This document shows positions 63,128 to 64,000 of a stretch of 64,000 nt of DNA, piece by piece. Under the pieces are notes generated by a model, which saw only the letters and a list, made by a program, of their open reading frames with translations, ran no database searches and had not been told where the DNA came from. Position 1 is the stretch's first letter. The number at the start of each line of letters is the position of its first letter. The DNA is from Bradyrhizobium barranii subsp. apii (GTDB taxonomy: Bacteria > Pseudomonadota > Alphaproteobacteria > Rhizobiales > Xanthobacteraceae). Where the stretch lies: assembly GCF_011516635.5 (NCBI RefSeq), contig NZ_CP096255.1, forward strand, positions 2,850,501 to 2,914,500, given 5' to 3'. The position numbers and the translations under genes are program-made.

Positions 63128-64000
63128 TTAAGAATCCGAATTGAGCGGGATGGGACATGTGAACGTGCGCCATATCCGGATCAGGAACAGGTCCAAGAAA
63201 TCTCTCAGCCAGGCGAGGATGCGGCGGAAGTTGTGGCCTACGGCGGAGAGGACGACGTTGGCGGCGTCTCCTGCGCGGCCTTTGAGGTAGCAGCGCCCGA
63301 GGTGACCTTCGGCCTTCAGGTGTCCGATGATGGGCTCGATGGCGGATCGGCGGCGCAACTCGCGCTTGATGATCCCGAAGACGCCGCGCTTCTGGCCGGA
63401 GATGAAGACGCGACGTGGATTTTGAGCGTCGTGGCCGCGATACCCCTTGTCGACATAGGCCCGCTCGATCGGACAGCCGGTGAGTGCCTCGGTGCGGTCG
63501 ATGACGTCGCGCAGGGTGTGACCGTCATACGGATTATCGGGCAGCGCCCTGACGTGTAGCACGAACAGACCGCCGGGAGCTCGGCGGTTGTTGGTGACGA
63601 TGGAAGCCTTGACGCCGAACTCGTACGGCGCGGAGGCCTTGCCCTTGCCGATGCACTCCACCTCCGGGGCATGGAAAGAATAAAGCTTCCAGCCGCGTTG
63701 GCGCTGCTGCTGCGAGCGGATCTGGCTGGCCCGGCCAAGCGGAAGGGCGAACGCCTCCTCCAGGGCTGGCTGGCCGTCGATCTTGCGGCGGATATCGCGG
63801 ATGATCCGGCCGAGCCTTGAGCGCAGGATACGCAACTGCCGCTGATGCCGCCTGAATTGTTTGGCATGGGCGTAGCGGCCCGCCATCATCGCGGCGGCCT
63901 TGGCGATCCGAGAATAGGACTGCCGCAGCCTGACGCCGTGCCTTCTCGCCAGGCGGTTGAGCCCCTTGATGGCCGCATGCAGCAGCTTGGCGTCGGTCGG
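63128..64000 (-). CDS. IS5-family transposase, partial at window end
   Basis: C-terminal about 290 residues of a transposase of the IS5/IS1182-like type, reading into the window from the right. The frame is open to position 64000 (PTDAKLLHAAIKGLNRLARR). Landmarks: LYSFHAPEVECIGKGKA, VIDRTEALTGCPIERAYVDK with the Asp in YVDKGYRGHDA, ELRRRSAIEPIIGHLKAEGH with the catalytic Glu, then AANVVLSAVGHNFRRILAWL. The stop is at 63128, and the element's left end should lie shortly before it, about 63110-63127; inverted repeats cannot be checked with one end. Confidence 0.85.
   Translation of the reverse strand, partial: PTDAKLLHAAIKGLNRLARRHGVRLRQSYSRIAKAAAMMAGRYAHAKQFRRHQRQLRILRSRLGRIIRDIRRKIDGQPALEEAFALPLGRASQIRSQQQRQRGWKLYSFHAPEVECIGKGKASAPYEFGVKASIVTNNRRAPGGLFVLHVRALPDNPYDGHTLRDVIDRTEALTGCPIERAYVDKGYRGHDAQNPRRVFISGQKRGVFGIIKRELRRRSAIEPIIGHLKAEGHLGRCYLKGRAGDAANVVLSAVGHNFRRILAWLRDFLDLFLIRIWRTFTCPIPLNSDS

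Overview
The window is a G+C-rich alphaproteobacterial segment. The gene repertoire (a giant Ser/Thr-kinase/ATPase/histidine-kinase fusion, DUF992 and DUF6894 proteins, a small Tat-exported Trp/Arg-rich protein, isoquinoline 1-oxidoreductase, many MFS and RND pumps) suggests a Bradyrhizobium/Rhodopseudomonas-type organism. That is an inference from protein families, as no rRNA is present. The density of insertion sequences and broken genes suggests an accessory island or an island boundary rather than core genome.

Layout. 1-1577: one end of an IS21-family element with a frameshifted istA, abutting a 5'-truncated cytochrome P460 gene. 2148-15297: a cluster of detoxification and redox genes: DUF1993, three DHA2-type MFS exporters, two near-identical MDR oxidoreductases (one frameshifted), a secreted cupin, an EgtD-like methyltransferase, DUF3788, an AhpD-like protein, a nitroreductase, OsmC and a peroxiredoxin-like protein. 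15727-20138: an intact RND efflux pair. 20559-21749: small reverse-strand genes. 22606-32392: one very large hybrid sensor kinase, now in four pieces because of a frameshift/deletion, an IS5-family insertion (26822-27752) and an IS21-family insertion (29297-31888). 32299-34872: a segmental duplication carrying the kinase tail and a response regulator, then a FixJ-type regulator. 35136-38603: a CadC-type remnant, a LysR regulator, a small membrane protein and a frameshifted membrane protein. 38846-41401: a GMC oxidoreductase split by a second IS5-family element. 41737-46870: an adenylate cyclase, an AraC regulator and iorBA. 47378-49270: trpC split by an IS630 element. 49826-51311: the 3' part of a tRNA, probably tRNA-Lys(CTT), acting as an attachment-site remnant and itself split by an IS256 element. 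52259-54104: a NarX/NarL-type two-component pair and a Tat-exported small protein. 54234-62197: a five-gene operon (AI-2E family protein, membrane protein, DUF992, RND adaptor, RND pump) whose pump is broken by an N-terminal deletion and by a second identical IS256 copy. 63128-64000: part of another IS transposase.

For five insertions the target duplication can be read directly, and removing the element restores the sequence: CTGA at 26818, GTCGGA at 29291, CTAA at 40017, TA at 48000 and CGAGCGCC at 55040. A sixth (CAGCGGGTC at 49837) restores the tRNA 3' half. The old genes are therefore known exactly and the insertions look recent.

The least explained signal is two families of short intergenic repeats. 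Family A (5881, 15521, 38681) and family B (6011, 14616, 36821, 47031, with weaker copies near 44104, 12562 and 13717) lie upstream of efflux, redox or regulatory genes, always in the same orientation as the downstream gene. They could be operators of a dispersed detoxification regulon, or mobile repeats that carry promoters.
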